Source: Gammaproteobacteria bacterium (lineage in GTDB: Bacteria > Pseudomonadota > Gammaproteobacteria > Arenicellales > Arenicellaceae). From it: a DNA stretch of 48,863 bases. The translations under genes were made by a program, and so were the position numbers. Location of the stretch: the NCBI GenBank assembly GCA_013002025.1, contig JABDKW010000045.1:1-48863 (forward strand). The letters run 5' to 3'. A model generated the notes under the pieces. That model had not been told where the DNA came from. It saw nothing but the letters and a program-made list of their open reading frames with translations, and did not search any database. How positions within the stretch are numbered: the first letter of the stretch is position 1; every line of letters starts with the position of its first letter. Shown here in pieces: positions 32,878 through 44,921 of this stretch.

Positions 32878-33793
32878 TCCGCGTGGTTTTTGTGCTGGCG
32901 TAGATCGGGCTATTGATATTGTTGAGCGCGCATTGACCTTATTCGGTGCGCCGATCTATGTGCGCCATGAGGTGGTGCATAACCGCTTTGTGGTTGATGA
33001 CTTAAAACAAAAGGGCGCGGTGTTCGTTGAAGAGCTGCACGAAGTGCCAGACGGCGCCACGGTGATATTCAGCGCCCACGGTGTGTCACAGGCAGTGCAA
33101 ACCGAGGCCGCCGGCCGCGATTTAAAAGTGTTTGATGCTACCTGCCCATTGGTAACCAAAGTGCACATGGAAGTAAAACGTTACCGTGATCGTGGCACCG
33201 AAGTGGTGCTCATCGGCCATCAGGGTCACCCCGAAGTAGAGGGCACCATGGGGCAGGCTGATGGCGGGATGCACTTAATTGAGGAACCCGACGATGTAGC
33301 AGATTTGCAGGTAAGCGATGCTGATAATCTGGCCTACGTCACTCAGACCACGCTGTCGGTGGACGACACTCAAAAAGTGATTGATGCACTGCGCCAACGG
33401 TTCCCTAATATTCAGGGGCCTCGCAAAGACGATATCTGTTATGCCACGCAAAACCGGCAGGATGCAGTTCGCTCGCTGGCGCGCGATGCCGATATTTTGG
33501 TGGTGGTCGGCTCGCCGAATAGTTCTAATTCCAATCGTTTGAAAGAGCTGGCTGAGCAGATTGGGGTACCCAGCCACCTGGTTGACCAGCCGGAGCAAAT
33601 TCAGCAGAGCTGGTTCGAGGGTGTGGATGTGGTCGGGGTTACGGCTGGCGCATCCGCGCCGGAGATTCTCGTCAAGCAGGTAATCGACCAGATTAAACAT
33701 TGGGGTGGCCGTGTGGTAAATGAAGCCGATGGCCCGGTGGAAAATGTCTCATTCTCGTTGCCAATTGAGTTACGAACCGTCTCAGCAAAGTAA
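32858..33793 (+). CDS. ispH: 4-hydroxy-3-methylbut-2-enyl diphosphate reductase
   Basis: IspH is the last enzyme of the MEP pathway, producing IPP and DMAPP. The 311-residue protein has the three cysteines that hold its iron-sulfur cluster, in [23 protein letters not shown] and [24 protein letters not shown] and [11 protein letters not shown] are also standard. The ATG at 32858 has ACAGGAAC upstream, inside lspA. Its last 50 bases overlap the next gene in another frame. Confidence 0.97.
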   Translation: MKILLANPRGFCAGVDRAIDIVERALTLFGAPIYVRHEVVHNRFVVDDLKQKGAVFVEELHEVPDGATVIFSAHGVSQAVQTEAAGRDLKVFDATCPLVTKVHMEVKRYRDRGTEVVLIGHQGHPEVEGTMGQADGGMHLIEEPDDVADLQVSDADNLAYVTQTTLSVDDTQKVIDALRQRFPNIQGPRKDDICYATQNRQDAVRSLARDADILVVVGSPNSSNSNRLKELAEQIGVPSHLVDQPEQIQQSWFEGVDVVGVTAGASAPEILVKQVIDQIKHWGGRVVNEADGPVENVSFSLPIELRTVSAK

Positions 33794-34394
33794 CCGGCAC
33801 TGGCTACTGCTCGCTTTATTGTCGCTACTGTTGTCGGCTTGCGCCACCACCTCGCAACCACGCAATATTGATAATATCTGCAGCATTTTTGAGCAACGCC
33901 CGCAGTGGTACAAGGCGGCCAGCAGGAGCTCTGAACGATGGCAGGCGCCCTTGGAAGTGCCCATGGCCATCATGTATCAGGAGTCATCGTTTAAGCGTAA
34001 AGCCCGGCCCCCTATGCAGTACTTTCTGGGCTTTATCCCCACCGGTCGCGCCAGCGATGCCTACGGTTACTCACAAGCATTGAAAGGGACCTGGGCGGAG
34101 TACAAAAAGGAGGTCGGTTCAGCGTTCAGCAGCCGCGATAATTTTGGCAACGCCTATGATTTTATTCAGTGGTATATGCACAAGACCACCTTGCGAAACG
34201 GCGTGTCAAAGTTGGACGGCTATGCGCAGTATTTAAACTATCACGAAGGCCAGGGCGGATTCTCGCGCGGCACTCATCTCACAAAACCGTGGTTGATCAA
34301 CACCGCAAAACGGGTGGCACAACGCGCCAAACGCTACCGCAAGCAACTGAATGGCTGCGAGCAATCACTGCAAAAATCCCGCGGCTGGTTTTAG
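33744..34394 (+). CDS. Lytic-transglycosylase-like lipoprotein
   Basis: This 216-residue protein has a lipobox, [12 protein letters not shown], with the lipidated cysteine near residue 33, so it is likely anchored in the outer membrane. The mature part resembles the SLT fold: the catalytic glutamate in AIMYQESSF, then [14 protein letters not shown] and [13 protein letters not shown]. Such enzymes cut the glycan strands of peptidoglycan. Starts at 33720 and 33744 are both in frame; the second, preceded by GGTGG, gives a normal signal peptide. It overlaps the end of ispH by 50 bases and converges with gcvP, whose stop lies 12 bases away. Confidence 0.85.
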   Translation: MSHSRCQLSYEPSQQSNRHWLLLALLSLLLSACATTSQPRNIDNICSIFEQRPQWYKAASRSSERWQAPLEVPMAIMYQESSFKRKARPPMQYFLGFIPTGRASDAYGYSQALKGTWAEYKKEVGSAFSSRDNFGNAYDFIQWYMHKTTLRNGVSKLDGYAQYLNYHEGQGGFSRGTHLTKPWLINTAKRVAQRAKRYRKQLNGCEQSLQKSRGWF

Positions 34395-34406
34395 GCTGCC
34401 ACCTTA

Positions 34407-37247
<2,841 letters not shown>

Positions 37248-37299
37248 GATGAGATCGTCTCCGGTCTTTTTAAGCAGGGGTGTTAGGTTGCTCAGCGAA

Positions 37300-38436
37300 T
37301 TAAGCGTTGGTGGGTTGGCCGTTCTTCACAAATGGGTACTTGCTGACGGTGGCCTTGAGTTGTTTGTTGCGGACTTCGATCAGTACCGTGTCGCCAATGT
37401 TCAGGTCGGCATCTGCGCGGACCCGCGCCAGACCAATTGACTGCTCCAGCGTGGGCGAAAAAGTGCCGCTGGTCACTTCACCAATGGCGCCATTCTCGTC
37501 GGCGCTGTGCACCGGCTGATGGCCACGCAGGACGCCACGGTCTTGCAGGATCAAACCAATTATTTGCTGCCTGGGCTGGCCCTCAAGTGCGGCACGACCT
37601 ATAAACTCCCGGTCACTCTGCATGCTGACAGTCCAATTAAGGCCAGATTCCAGTGGCGAATGCTGTTCATCCAAATCGTTGCCGTATAGGGCCATGCCAG
37701 CCTCCAGGCGCAGGGTGTCGCGTGCTCCCAGACCACAGGGCGCAACACCAGCCGCGCTGAGCTGCGACCACATTTGCCTGGCCAGTGCTGCACTGACAAT
37801 AAATTCCACGCCGTCTTCGCCGGTATAGCCGGTGCGGCCGACAAACTCCTGCTGCCCGTCGACCTCGAACCAGGCGCCCTGAAATCGTTGTAGCTCAGCC
37901 AGGCAAGGCCCCAGACTGGGTGCCACCTCGTTGAGAGATTCGGCACATACACCGAGTGCGTCGGGGCCCTGCACGGCGATCAAAGCCAGCTCTGGCCGTT
38001 CAGACAGGCTTACTTCGAATTGTTCACTTTGTTGCTGCATCCACTGCAGGTCTTTATCACGAGTTCCGGCATTAGTGACCAGACGACAGTGGGTATCGGA
38101 TAAATAGTAAACGATCAGGTCGTCGATCACGCCGCCATCGTCATTCAACATGCAGCTATACAGCGCTTTGCCGGCCTGCGACGCTACTTTGTCGATGTCG
38201 TTGGCCAGTAAGTGGCGTAAGTAGGGCAGAGTATCTGCCCCCTCAATATCCGACACCGTCATATGGGAAACGTCAAACATCCCGCAGCGATTGCGTACCG
38301 CATGATGTTCATCGATCTGCGAGCCGTAATTAACCGGCAGCGCCCAGCCACCAAAATCGACGATTTTGGCGCCCTGTTGCAGGTGCAGGTCATATAACGG
38401 GGTTTGCTGCGGGGCGGTGGCTTGGGGTTCGGTCAT
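37300..38436 (-). CDS. gcvT: Aminomethyltransferase, T-protein of the glycine cleavage system
   Basis: GcvT releases ammonia from the aminomethyl-lipoyl group of GcvH and makes 5,10-methylene-THF. The 378-residue protein has [20 protein letters not shown], the folate-binding [13 protein letters not shown] region, [15 protein letters not shown] and [20 protein letters not shown], all standard. The ATG at 38436 has GGAG at the right distance; an in-frame ATG four codons upstream has none. A tandem glycine riboswitch lies in its leader, so glycine is expected to control the gcvT–gcvP unit. Confidence 0.97.
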   Translation of the reverse strand: MTEPQATAPQQTPLYDLHLQQGAKIVDFGGWALPVNYGSQIDEHHAVRNRCGMFDVSHMTVSDIEGADTLPYLRHLLANDIDKVASQAGKALYSCMLNDDGGVIDDLIVYYLSDTHCRLVTNAGTRDKDLQWMQQQSEQFEVSLSERPELALIAVQGPDALGVCAESLNEVAPSLGPCLAELQRFQGAWFEVDGQQEFVGRTGYTGEDGVEFIVSAALARQMWSQLSAAGVAPCGLGARDTLRLEAGMALYGNDLDEQHSPLESGLNWTVSMQSDREFIGRAALEGQPRQQIIGLILQDRGVLRGHQPVHSADENGAIGEVTSGTFSPTLEQSIGLARVRADADLNIGDTVLIEVRNKQLKATVSKYPFVKNGQPTNA

Positions 38437-38486
38437 CTTGGTCTCCATAGGAGTGAGTCACAGTTACCGCTATTCGCGGGGTCTAT

Positions 38487-38679
38487 GCTCCTCTGTCCGG
38501 TGACCTGAAAGATTACCCCTTCGGTGGATGTCACCCACTGGGGGTGCATCGCTCTCCAGAGACGACGTATCAGCCGGGGTGGTCCTTTTGCCTGAGCGGT
38601 TACGAGCGCGTTGCGCCTTCGGCGGGCCATGTTGGTCGCGCTTCAAAGCGCGCTAACGATTGGCCTCTCTCCCACCCGG
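38487..38679 (-). promoter_or_regulatory. Tandem glycine riboswitch
   Basis: Read on the minus strand, two glycine aptamers follow each other. The first (about 38679–38580) has GGGAGAGAGGCC, GCCGAAGGCGCAA and CTCAGGCAAAAGGACC. The second (about 38570–38490) has TCTCTGGAGAGCGA, CACCGAAGGGGTAATC and TTTCAGGTCACCGGACAG. These are the hallmarks of the class, in the usual order and about 50 bases before gcvT. In most gcv operons glycine binding turns expression on. The rest of the 305-base gap holds only the promoter side of this leader. Confidence 0.95.
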
Positions 38680-38741
38680 TTTTCGTCGTGGCGCGATTAT
38701 AGCCAAGCTTCAGGCAGAACGCCAATCTACCTTTGGCGTCT

Positions 38742-40124
38742 TTATTGTCGAAACGATTTGGCCTCGATTTTGTGCTTTTTCAGCAGGCGATGGATCTCGG
38801 TGCGGTTCCGCTTGGCCAATGCCGCGGCCTGAGTAACATTGCCGTTGGTGACCTTTAACAGTTCGGTTAAATAGTCGCGCTCAAAGGTGCGATGTGCACT
38901 GGTCAATGGTTGAATGCGAAAAATCGGGCTCTGCAGCCGGGTATTTACCAGCGCATCAGAAATAATTTTGGTTTTGGTCAGGCGGGCGCACTGTTTAACC
39001 ACATTAATTAATTGACGCACATTGCCTGGCCACTCGGCCGCTAACAATGCCTGCATGGCCTTATTGGAAAATTGCAGCTCCTGTTTCGGGAATTCGGTTT
39101 TGAGCGTATGCGTGGCAAGTAGCGGAATGTCTTCGCGATGCTCCCGCAGCGGCGGCACCTGCAGAATGGTCATGTCAATTCGGTCGGCTAAATCCCACAG
39201 ATCCTGCTCGCCGTCACCATGGGTGCCAATAGCGGTTGCAGTGCATATGCCGCGAATATCAACCTCATAAAATTCATTAGAATTGATTGGTGTGGCTTTT
39301 TTGTCGACCACGGCGATCAGCAGGCGGCGAATAAAGGAGGGTGGTGCCTCGTTGTAATCGGTGACCAATAATGAGCTGCCGGTCGCTTCCCGCAATAAGC
39401 CGAGGCGTGGTTTGTGTTCGATGCTGTCGTCTTCCACGCAGCCAAACATCTCAACCTCGAGCAAATCATGTGGCAGAGAGGTGCAGCTAAAATGCACTAG
39501 TGGCCGATCGCCTCGGGGGCTGGCGGCGTGCAGGGCGCGTGCCATCTCAACTTTGCCGGTACCGGGCTCTCCCTCAAAGCCCACCGCACAGTCGCTCGGT
39601 GCCAACTGCTCCATCTGGCCCAACAGATTTTCCACGGTCGGGCTTTTGGTTATGATGTTGTCACGCCAGCGTTCATCAGGAATCACGATGTCGATTTCGT
39701 TTTGTTCGCGGGCGCGAAAGCCGCTGGCCTGTAGCGCCACTTCCATATGCGATATCAGCGCGTCACTGTCGAATGGTTTGGTCAAATAGCTGGCCACCCC
39801 CGACTGGGTGGCCTCCACGGCCTCTGGAATAGTGCCGTGTGCGGTCAGAATAATAACCGGCAGCATCGGGTGGTTCTGATGCAGGTCATCAAACAGTTCC
39901 ATGCCGGACATGCCAGGCATCTGCAGGTCGGTAATTACCAGATCGGGCGGCCAGACTGCAATTGTACTGAGTGCTTCCTCGGCAGAGGTCACAGCTTTTA
40001 GCCTTAACTTCAAGGGCTTTAACCGGATCAGAATCAGCTTCAGCAGGTCAACATTGTCATCCACCAGCAATACGCGGGCGTTTTCCATTTTGGCTGCTTG
40101 CTGCGACAATGACTGCATATTCAT
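38742..40124 (-). CDS. GlrR-like response regulator with degenerate AAA+ domain
   Basis: The 460-residue protein has a receiver domain (D22, D23, phosphorylated D66, T94, K116), an AAA+ domain with Walker A GEPGTGK at 185–191, and a C-terminal Fis-type helix-turn-helix (NVTQAAALAKRNRTEIHRLL). The order matches GlrR/NtrC-type sigma-54 activators. The GAFTGA loop, expected after EMFG at 225–228, is replaced by EDDSIEHKPR, and the Walker B LFLDE is LLVTDYNE, lacking the acidic pair. It is therefore unlikely to remodel sigma-54 polymerase and may act as a DNA-binding regulator only. The start at 40124 lies 17 bases after the kinase stop; the frame is open to 40157. Confidence 0.88.
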   Translation of the reverse strand: MNMQSLSQQAAKMENARVLLVDDNVDLLKLILIRLKPLKLRLKAVTSAEEALSTIAVWPPDLVITDLQMPGMSGMELFDDLHQNHPMLPVIILTAHGTIPEAVEATQSGVASYLTKPFDSDALISHMEVALQASGFRAREQNEIDIVIPDERWRDNIITKSPTVENLLGQMEQLAPSDCAVGFEGEPGTGKVEMARALHAASPRGDRPLVHFSCTSLPHDLLEVEMFGCVEDDSIEHKPRLGLLREATGSSLLVTDYNEAPPSFIRRLLIAVVDKKATPINSNEFYEVDIRGICTATAIGTHGDGEQDLWDLADRIDMTILQVPPLREHREDIPLLATHTLKTEFPKQELQFSNKAMQALLAAEWPGNVRQLINVVKQCARLTKTKIISDALVNTRLQSPIFRIQPLTSAHRTFERDYLTELLKVTNGNVTQAAALAKRNRTEIHRLLKKHKIEAKSFRQ

Positions 40125-40141
40125 TGGTCTAGTGTAATCGA

Positions 40142-41314
40142 TTAGGCGGGCAGCCACACCTCAAACAGGGCGCCTTTCGGGGTATCCAGCAACTTGATCT
40201 GGCCCTGATGCGCCTCGACATATTGGCGTGCGATGGATAGGCCTAAACCGGTGCCTTTAAGTGGCCCGGTATTGGGGGAATCACCGATAAAAAACGCATC
40301 AAATATCGCGCCTTGCTGCTTTTTCTTGATCCCCGGGCCCTGGTCTTTGACGGTAAATAAAACTGAACCGTCGCGCTTTTCCATCAATAGCCAGATGGTG
40401 CCATTGAGTGGCGAAAACTTGATGGCGTTGGAAAGGAGATTGTCGAATACGGTGCGAATTTGTTCTCGATCAATAAAGGCACGCTGATTGGGCAGGCTGG
40501 ACTCGATTTTGATGCGCTTACTTTTGATGGTCAGGGCGTGTTTTTCGAGCACATCTACCACCAGTTCAGTGAGATTAACGACCTCGCGTTGTTTAATCTT
40601 TTTGACCGTGATGGCGCTGTTGTAATTAAGCAAATTCTCAATCGACGTCTGCAGTTCTTTACTGCTTTTGCTGAGAATTTGGGTAATTTCCCGCTGGTCC
40701 TCGGTCACCGGGCCAACGATCTCGTCTTCCAATAACTGTGCGCCCTCTTTTATTGACGTGAGTGGCGTCTTGATTTCATGTGAAATATGTCGCAAAAAAT
40801 GCACCTGTTGCTTTTCAGATTCGTTCATATGGTTGCGCAACTTTTCCAGCTCCTCTGCGACTTTCTGCACCTGCCGGGCGCCGGCAATTTCAATTGGCTC
40901 GCTGGTGCGACCGCCGGACAGGCGCGTGATGTTCTTGCCGATTTTTTCAATCGGTTGGTAGAGTCGCAGGCTAAGATACCAGATCATCAGGCAGCCCAAT
41001 ATAAATATCACAGCGAGTGACACCACGAACACCAGCTTAATGTCTCGCATCATTTGTACAGCGGCGCTTTCAGGCTGATAGTCGGCGCTGCGCATTCGCC
41101 AGGCTCTGGCTAATCGATGCAGTAACGGCAAGTCGGCGAGCGCTGCATCGGGGGCAGCGATTTCTGCGGTGGTCTGGACCTGCTGCAAACTCACGATTTG
41201 CCGATCAATTGCGCTGTAGGTCTCCCAGCTGGCATACAGCCCCGGCAGCCAGATGATCACGTAGGCCTGCAGCAATAATTGGCCAGTGCTCATTTTCCCT
41301 GAGAACAATTTCAT
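40142..41314 (-). CDS. GlrK-like sensor histidine kinase
   Basis: This 390-residue inner-membrane kinase partners the downstream regulator. Helices lie at about 12–29 and 93–115, enclosing a small periplasmic region. A HAMP linker follows, then the H-box FLRHISHEIKTPLTSIKEGA with H179, and the ATPase domain with DNLLSNAIKFSP, DQGPGIKK and GTGLGLSIARQYVEAH, all complete. The H-box and order resemble GlrK (QseE) of enterobacteria, which senses envelope conditions. The qseG gene that lies between glrK and glrR there is missing. I used the ATG at 41314; a GTG at 41347 would add 11 residues. Confidence 0.9.
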   Translation of the reverse strand: MKLFSGKMSTGQLLLQAYVIIWLPGLYASWETYSAIDRQIVSLQQVQTTAEIAAPDAALADLPLLHRLARAWRMRSADYQPESAAVQMMRDIKLVFVVSLAVIFILGCLMIWYLSLRLYQPIEKIGKNITRLSGGRTSEPIEIAGARQVQKVAEELEKLRNHMNESEKQQVHFLRHISHEIKTPLTSIKEGAQLLEDEIVGPVTEDQREITQILSKSSKELQTSIENLLNYNSAITVKKIKQREVVNLTELVVDVLEKHALTIKSKRIKIESSLPNQRAFIDREQIRTVFDNLLSNAIKFSPLNGTIWLLMEKRDGSVLFTVKDQGPGIKKKQQGAIFDAFFIGDSPNTGPLKGTGLGLSIARQYVEAHQGQIKLLDTPKGALFEVWLPA

Positions 41315-41462
41315 GCCTAAATAGTAGCCCAGCACTGAGCCCACCACAATGTTGGCGAGCGATGCGTGCTACTCTGTACAGCTGCCAAATCAGACGTGTT
41401 TTGCGCCGCTCAATCAGTGTATTATTGCGCCCAAACAAGTGCCTGCCCGTCAACGCCCAAAA

Positions 41463-42329
41463 ATGAAGCACGTTCAAAACGCAACCCAAACCGCTGCCTT
41501 GTTGGTGCACTGCGAAGATCAGAGTGGAATCATGTCTGCAGTGGCGCAGTTTTTTGCAGACCACAAACTGAACCTGATTCGCCAGGAAGGCTTTATTGAT
41601 GCTGGTCGCATGTATTGCCGGCTAGAGTGGGAGCTGGATGAGCGATGGGAGGATGCCGCTGCATTGGAGGCAGAATTTGCCACCAGCGCGGCGCCTTACG
41701 ATGCGCAATTTTCGGCCCGCTTTTTCGACCGTGAACAGACTATAGGTATCATGGTGTCAACCAAAACGCACGCGCTGACAGCGGTGTTAAATCGTACAGA
41801 AGATGATTATTTCCCAGCGGTGGATGTCAGTTTCATTCTTGGCGACGATGCTGATTTACAGCACACGGCAGACCGCCATGGTACGCCGTTTTTTCATGTG
41901 TCAACCGACGGGGACAGATTGCAGGCGGAGCAACAGCAACTCGAGATCATTCAGCGATACAAGCCGGATTATCTGGCCTTGGCACGCTATGACAAAGTCT
42001 TGAGCGCCAATATGCTCGGCCAACTGGATTGCCCGGTCATTAATATTCACCATACTTTTATGCCGGCGTTTATGGGCGGCGCGCCTTATAGTCAGGCCTA
42101 TGAGCGTGGCGTTAAGTTATTAGGTGCTACCAGCGCATACGTAACCGCAGAACTGGATCAGGGCCCTATTATTGAGCAGGATGTTGCGCGCGTGCCATCC
42201 GGCACGTCGGTAGCACAAATGATTACCCAGGGTGAGCGCGTCGAGCGGCGAGTGTTTACCCGAGCGCTGCAAAAGGTGTTGCAGCATAAGACCATCGTGC
42301 ATGACAACCGCACCATTATTTTCAATTAG
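41463..42329 (+). CDS. purU: Formyltetrahydrofolate deformylase
   Basis: PurU hydrolyses 10-formyl-THF to formate and THF, balancing one-carbon pools and feeding PurT. The 288-residue protein has an N-terminal ACT domain (ALLVHCEDQSGIMSAVAQFF) and a formyltransferase domain with the catalytic set Asn-His-Asp in INIHHTFMPAFMGGAPYSQA, GATSAYVTAELDQGPIIEQD. The ATG at 41463 fits the family start; the frame runs back to 41349. It lies opposite to the kinase gene across 148 bases and near the gcv operon, which makes methylene-THF, so a shared role in folate balance is possible. Confidence 0.95.
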   Translation: MKHVQNATQTAALLVHCEDQSGIMSAVAQFFADHKLNLIRQEGFIDAGRMYCRLEWELDERWEDAAALEAEFATSAAPYDAQFSARFFDREQTIGIMVSTKTHALTAVLNRTEDDYFPAVDVSFILGDDADLQHTADRHGTPFFHVSTDGDRLQAEQQQLEIIQRYKPDYLALARYDKVLSANMLGQLDCPVINIHHTFMPAFMGGAPYSQAYERGVKLLGATSAYVTAELDQGPIIEQDVARVPSGTSVAQMITQGERVERRVFTRALQKVLQHKTIVHDNRTIIFN

Positions 42330-42355
42330 ACGCGCTGATTTCGAGCCGGTTAACG

Positions 42356-43450
42356 ATGAACTTTGATCAACAGGGCGCGCTGGCGTCGCAACACTTGCAG
42401 GCGTTATTCGAAGAGCAAATAATCCTCAGTGATGCACCGCTGGATGATGACCAGATTCAGCCCGCCAGTATTGACTTGCGACTCGGTTCGACGGCTTACC
42501 GGGTGCGCTCTTCGTTCTTGCCGGGCCGTGATCGCACGGTGCAGGACTGCCTCGAGGCGATGTCCATGCATCAAGTGGATATAACTGACGGCGCGGTATT
42601 GGAAAAATCCTGTGTTTATATTGTGCCGCTGATGGAGTCTCTGGACCTGCCGCAGGCGCTGTCTGCGGGGGGCAACCCCAAGAGTTCAACTGGCCGACTG
42701 GACGTATTTACCCGTTTAATCACCGATCATGGTATTGAGTTTGAACAGGTGCCTGCCGGTTATAGCGGCCCACTGTACGCTGAAATTGCACCCCTTACGT
42801 TTAGTATTCTGGTGCGCAAGGGTTCACGGCTGTCACAACTGCGAATTCGCTCAGGGCGGCCCGCCATTGATGATGCCGCGCATGTGTCACTGCAATCCTC
42901 GATGCGTCTGGTAGATGCCGAGTTGGAACCGCGCGATATCAAAAACGGCGTGCCGGTCAGCGTCGACTTGAAAGGCGAGCAACAGGGCGGCTTGATCGGC
43001 TACCGCGCCAAGCGACATTCCGGTGTGGTCGATGTAGACCGGCGCGGTGCGTTGCCGGCGTCGTTGTTTTGGGAGCCACTCTATGCCCACCAAGGGCAAT
43101 TAATTTTAGACCCCGGAGAGTTTTATATTCTGGTCTCAAAAGAGGCAGTACACGTGCCCGCTGATTATGCGGCAGAGATGAATCCCTATGACACTCTGGT
43201 GGGCGAATTTCGCGTGCATTATGCGGGTTTCTTTGACCCCGGTTTCGGTGCGCCTGAGGCGGATGGCGTGGGCGCCAGAGCAGTACTGGAGGTTCGCTCC
43301 TTCGATGTGCCGTTTTTACTCGAGGACGGGCAGAACGTTGGTCGTCTGGTGTACGAAAAAATGTTGCAAACGCCAGCGCAACTTTACGGCCAAATTGCCA
43401 CCTCAAATTATCAGGCGCAAGGCTTAAAACTCAGCAAGCATTTCCGATAG
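42356..43450 (+). CDS. dCTP deaminase, double-length form
   Basis: This 364-residue protein belongs to the long 2'-deoxycytidine 5'-triphosphate deaminase family, which turns dCTP into dUTP. The usual Dcd is about 190 residues. Here two dUTPase-like halves are joined, the first with IQPASIDLRLGSTAYRVRSS and SSTGRLDVFTRLI, the second with GEFYILVSKEAVHVPADYAA, EMNPYDTLVGEFRVHYAGFF and FLLEDGQNVGRLVYEKML. Long forms are known mostly in Alphaproteobacteria. It starts 26 bases after purU, perhaps in one transcript. A hairpin with arms TCACCC/GGGTGA (43474–43489) follows the stop. Confidence 0.9.
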   Translation: MNFDQQGALASQHLQALFEEQIILSDAPLDDDQIQPASIDLRLGSTAYRVRSSFLPGRDRTVQDCLEAMSMHQVDITDGAVLEKSCVYIVPLMESLDLPQALSAGGNPKSSTGRLDVFTRLITDHGIEFEQVPAGYSGPLYAEIAPLTFSILVRKGSRLSQLRIRSGRPAIDDAAHVSLQSSMRLVDAELEPRDIKNGVPVSVDLKGEQQGGLIGYRAKRHSGVVDVDRRGALPASLFWEPLYAHQGQLILDPGEFYILVSKEAVHVPADYAAEMNPYDTLVGEFRVHYAGFFDPGFGAPEADGVGARAVLEVRSFDVPFLLEDGQNVGRLVYEKMLQTPAQLYGQIATSNYQAQGLKLSKHFR

Positions 43451-43589
43451 CTGTTGACGGCGCCCGGCTTATTTCACCCGATAGGGTGATTGAGTCAATA
43501 CAGATTTTGCCTATTATGGGGTCTGCTAGTTCGCATCCCGTGAGCTAGCCGCGCAGGAAGCGCAATGTAATATTGATAAGGAGATAATC

Positions 43590-43910
43590 ATGTTAAATGA
43601 AATTCAATCAAGTAATCCATCGGGCAGCCGTTCTGTGCCCACACGTTCTGCAAAAACCGCATTGTTGGCAGGGGCATTAATGCTGGGGCTGGCCTTTGCC
43701 AGTAGTCCGGTAAATGCCGCCAGCGCCTGTAAAGGCCTGGACAATAATGCCTGTAGCGAGAGTGCTGCCTGCGGTTGGGTGGAGTCTTATGAGCGCAAAG
43801 ACGGCCGGGTCGTAAAAGCCTTCTGCCGCACTAAGGCCAAGGGTCGTACTCCCGCGACCACCAAGCTGCAGGAAAATGCAGCAACGCAGGGTAAAGTCGC
43901 CAGTAACTAG
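43590..43910 (+). CDS. Small exported protein with four cysteines
   Basis: This 106-residue protein has an unusually long polar N-region (about 20 residues), a hydrophobic stretch TALLAGALMLGLAFASSP and a likely cleavage after VNA near residue 43. The mature 60 residues have four cysteines: ACKGLDNNACSESAACGWVE and KAFCRTKAKGR. The spacing suggests two disulfides in a compact, basic domain. The piece ACSESAACGWV recalls the small cysteine-containing motif of some secreted hypothetical proteins, but I cannot name a family. GGAG precedes the ATG. A promoter-like stretch and small hairpin fill the 139 bases upstream. Confidence 0.75.
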   Translation: MLNEIQSSNPSGSRSVPTRSAKTALLAGALMLGLAFASSPVNAASACKGLDNNACSESAACGWVESYERKDGRVVKAFCRTKAKGRTPATTKLQENAATQGKVASN

Positions 43911-43935
43911 GCGGTTTACTTAACGCGTTCAGCAG

Positions 43936-43966
43936 CCCGGGGTTCTTTACAGGACCCCGGGTTTTT
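43936..43966 (+). terminator. Rho-independent terminator overlapping the end of cmoB
   Basis: Arms CCCGGGGTTC and GGACCCCGGG form ten pairs with one G-U around TTTACA and are followed by five T. On the plus strand it ends the small exported protein transcript. It also encodes the last residues and stop of cmoB on the minus strand, where no T-run follows. Confidence 0.85.
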
Positions 43967-44921
43967 GGGCGATAAAAATGGCCCGTTTGGGGGCCGGATA
44001 GCCCTCAACGGTGAGGCTCTGGTCCTGTGGGTCGAGAAAGTCGGCCAGCGAATGAAACTGCATCCATTCGGTGCTGCGCTGTTCTTCAGTTGCGGTGATA
44101 TTCTGATCCACGCAGCGTTGCTCTAAAAAACCCGCTTCGGCTAATTGCTCAAGGATTAAAGCGGGCGTCATTATGCTCCACACGTTACGCATCATTGCGT
44201 AGCGTTGTGAGGGACGCAACAATCCTTGTTCAGCGTCATCGACGATCAGTGTTTCCAGCACCAGTTCTCCACCCGGTTGCAATAAATCAAATAACTCACG
44301 CAGATGATTGATCGGGTTACGCCGATGATAAAGCACGCCCATCGAGAACACTGTATCGAACCACGGCAGGTCACGCGGCATGTCTTCAATGCCCAGCGGT
44401 AGAAAGTCGAAACGCAAATCCTGCGCATACTTCTGTAACGCCATATGTTGAACCAGAAAGCGCATGGAAGGGTCGATACCTAATACATAGTCCGCACCCG
44501 CACCCAGCATCCGCCAGCAGTGGTAACCGCTGCCGCAGCCGACATCCAGCACGTTGCGCCCCTGCAAGGCGTTGATATACGGGGCCAGTCGTTGCCACTT
44601 CCAGTCGGAGCGCCACTCGGTATCGATAAATGTGTCAAATACCTGATAGGGGCCTTTGCGCCATGGACGTAGCGCATACAGCGCGGCCTGCAGTTGCGCC
44701 TGTTGCCGGTTATTTAAATCGCCAGCCTGACCAAAGGTGACAGTAACGCGGTCAAGATCGATCACCGATGCGGTGGCATCGGGTAGTGCGGCCAGATGGC
44801 CCAGCCAGGCGGGCAGGTCGCCGTGTCGCCTGGGGTCGGTTCGACGATCAATAGCGGCCAGCAACTGCTCGGCATGAGCGGCGAACTGGGGGCGCTCAAA
44901 AAAACCTTCAAAGTCGATCAC
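43947..44921 (-). CDS. cmoB: tRNA U34 carboxymethyltransferase
   Basis: CmoB transfers the carboxymethyl group from carboxy-SAM to 5-hydroxyuridine 34, giving the cmo5U wobble base. The start is GTG at 44921, overlapping the cmoA TGA as GTGA and giving 324 residues, near the E. coli length of 323. The frame is open to 44963, but the family begins with the IDFEGFF segment. Motifs are KGPYQVFDTFIDTEWRSDWK, the SAM site NVLDVGCGSGYHCWRML, FDTVFSMGVLYHRRNPI and TEEQRSTEWMQFHSL. Confidence 0.97.
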   Translation of the reverse strand: MIDFEGFFERPQFAAHAEQLLAAIDRRTDPRRHGDLPAWLGHLAALPDATASVIDLDRVTVTFGQAGDLNNRQQAQLQAALYALRPWRKGPYQVFDTFIDTEWRSDWKWQRLAPYINALQGRNVLDVGCGSGYHCWRMLGAGADYVLGIDPSMRFLVQHMALQKYAQDLRFDFLPLGIEDMPRDLPWFDTVFSMGVLYHRRNPINHLRELFDLLQPGGELVLETLIVDDAEQGLLRPSQRYAMMRNVWSIMTPALILEQLAEAGFLEQRCVDQNITATEEQRSTEWMQFHSLADFLDPQDQSLTVEGYPAPKRAIFIAQKPGVL

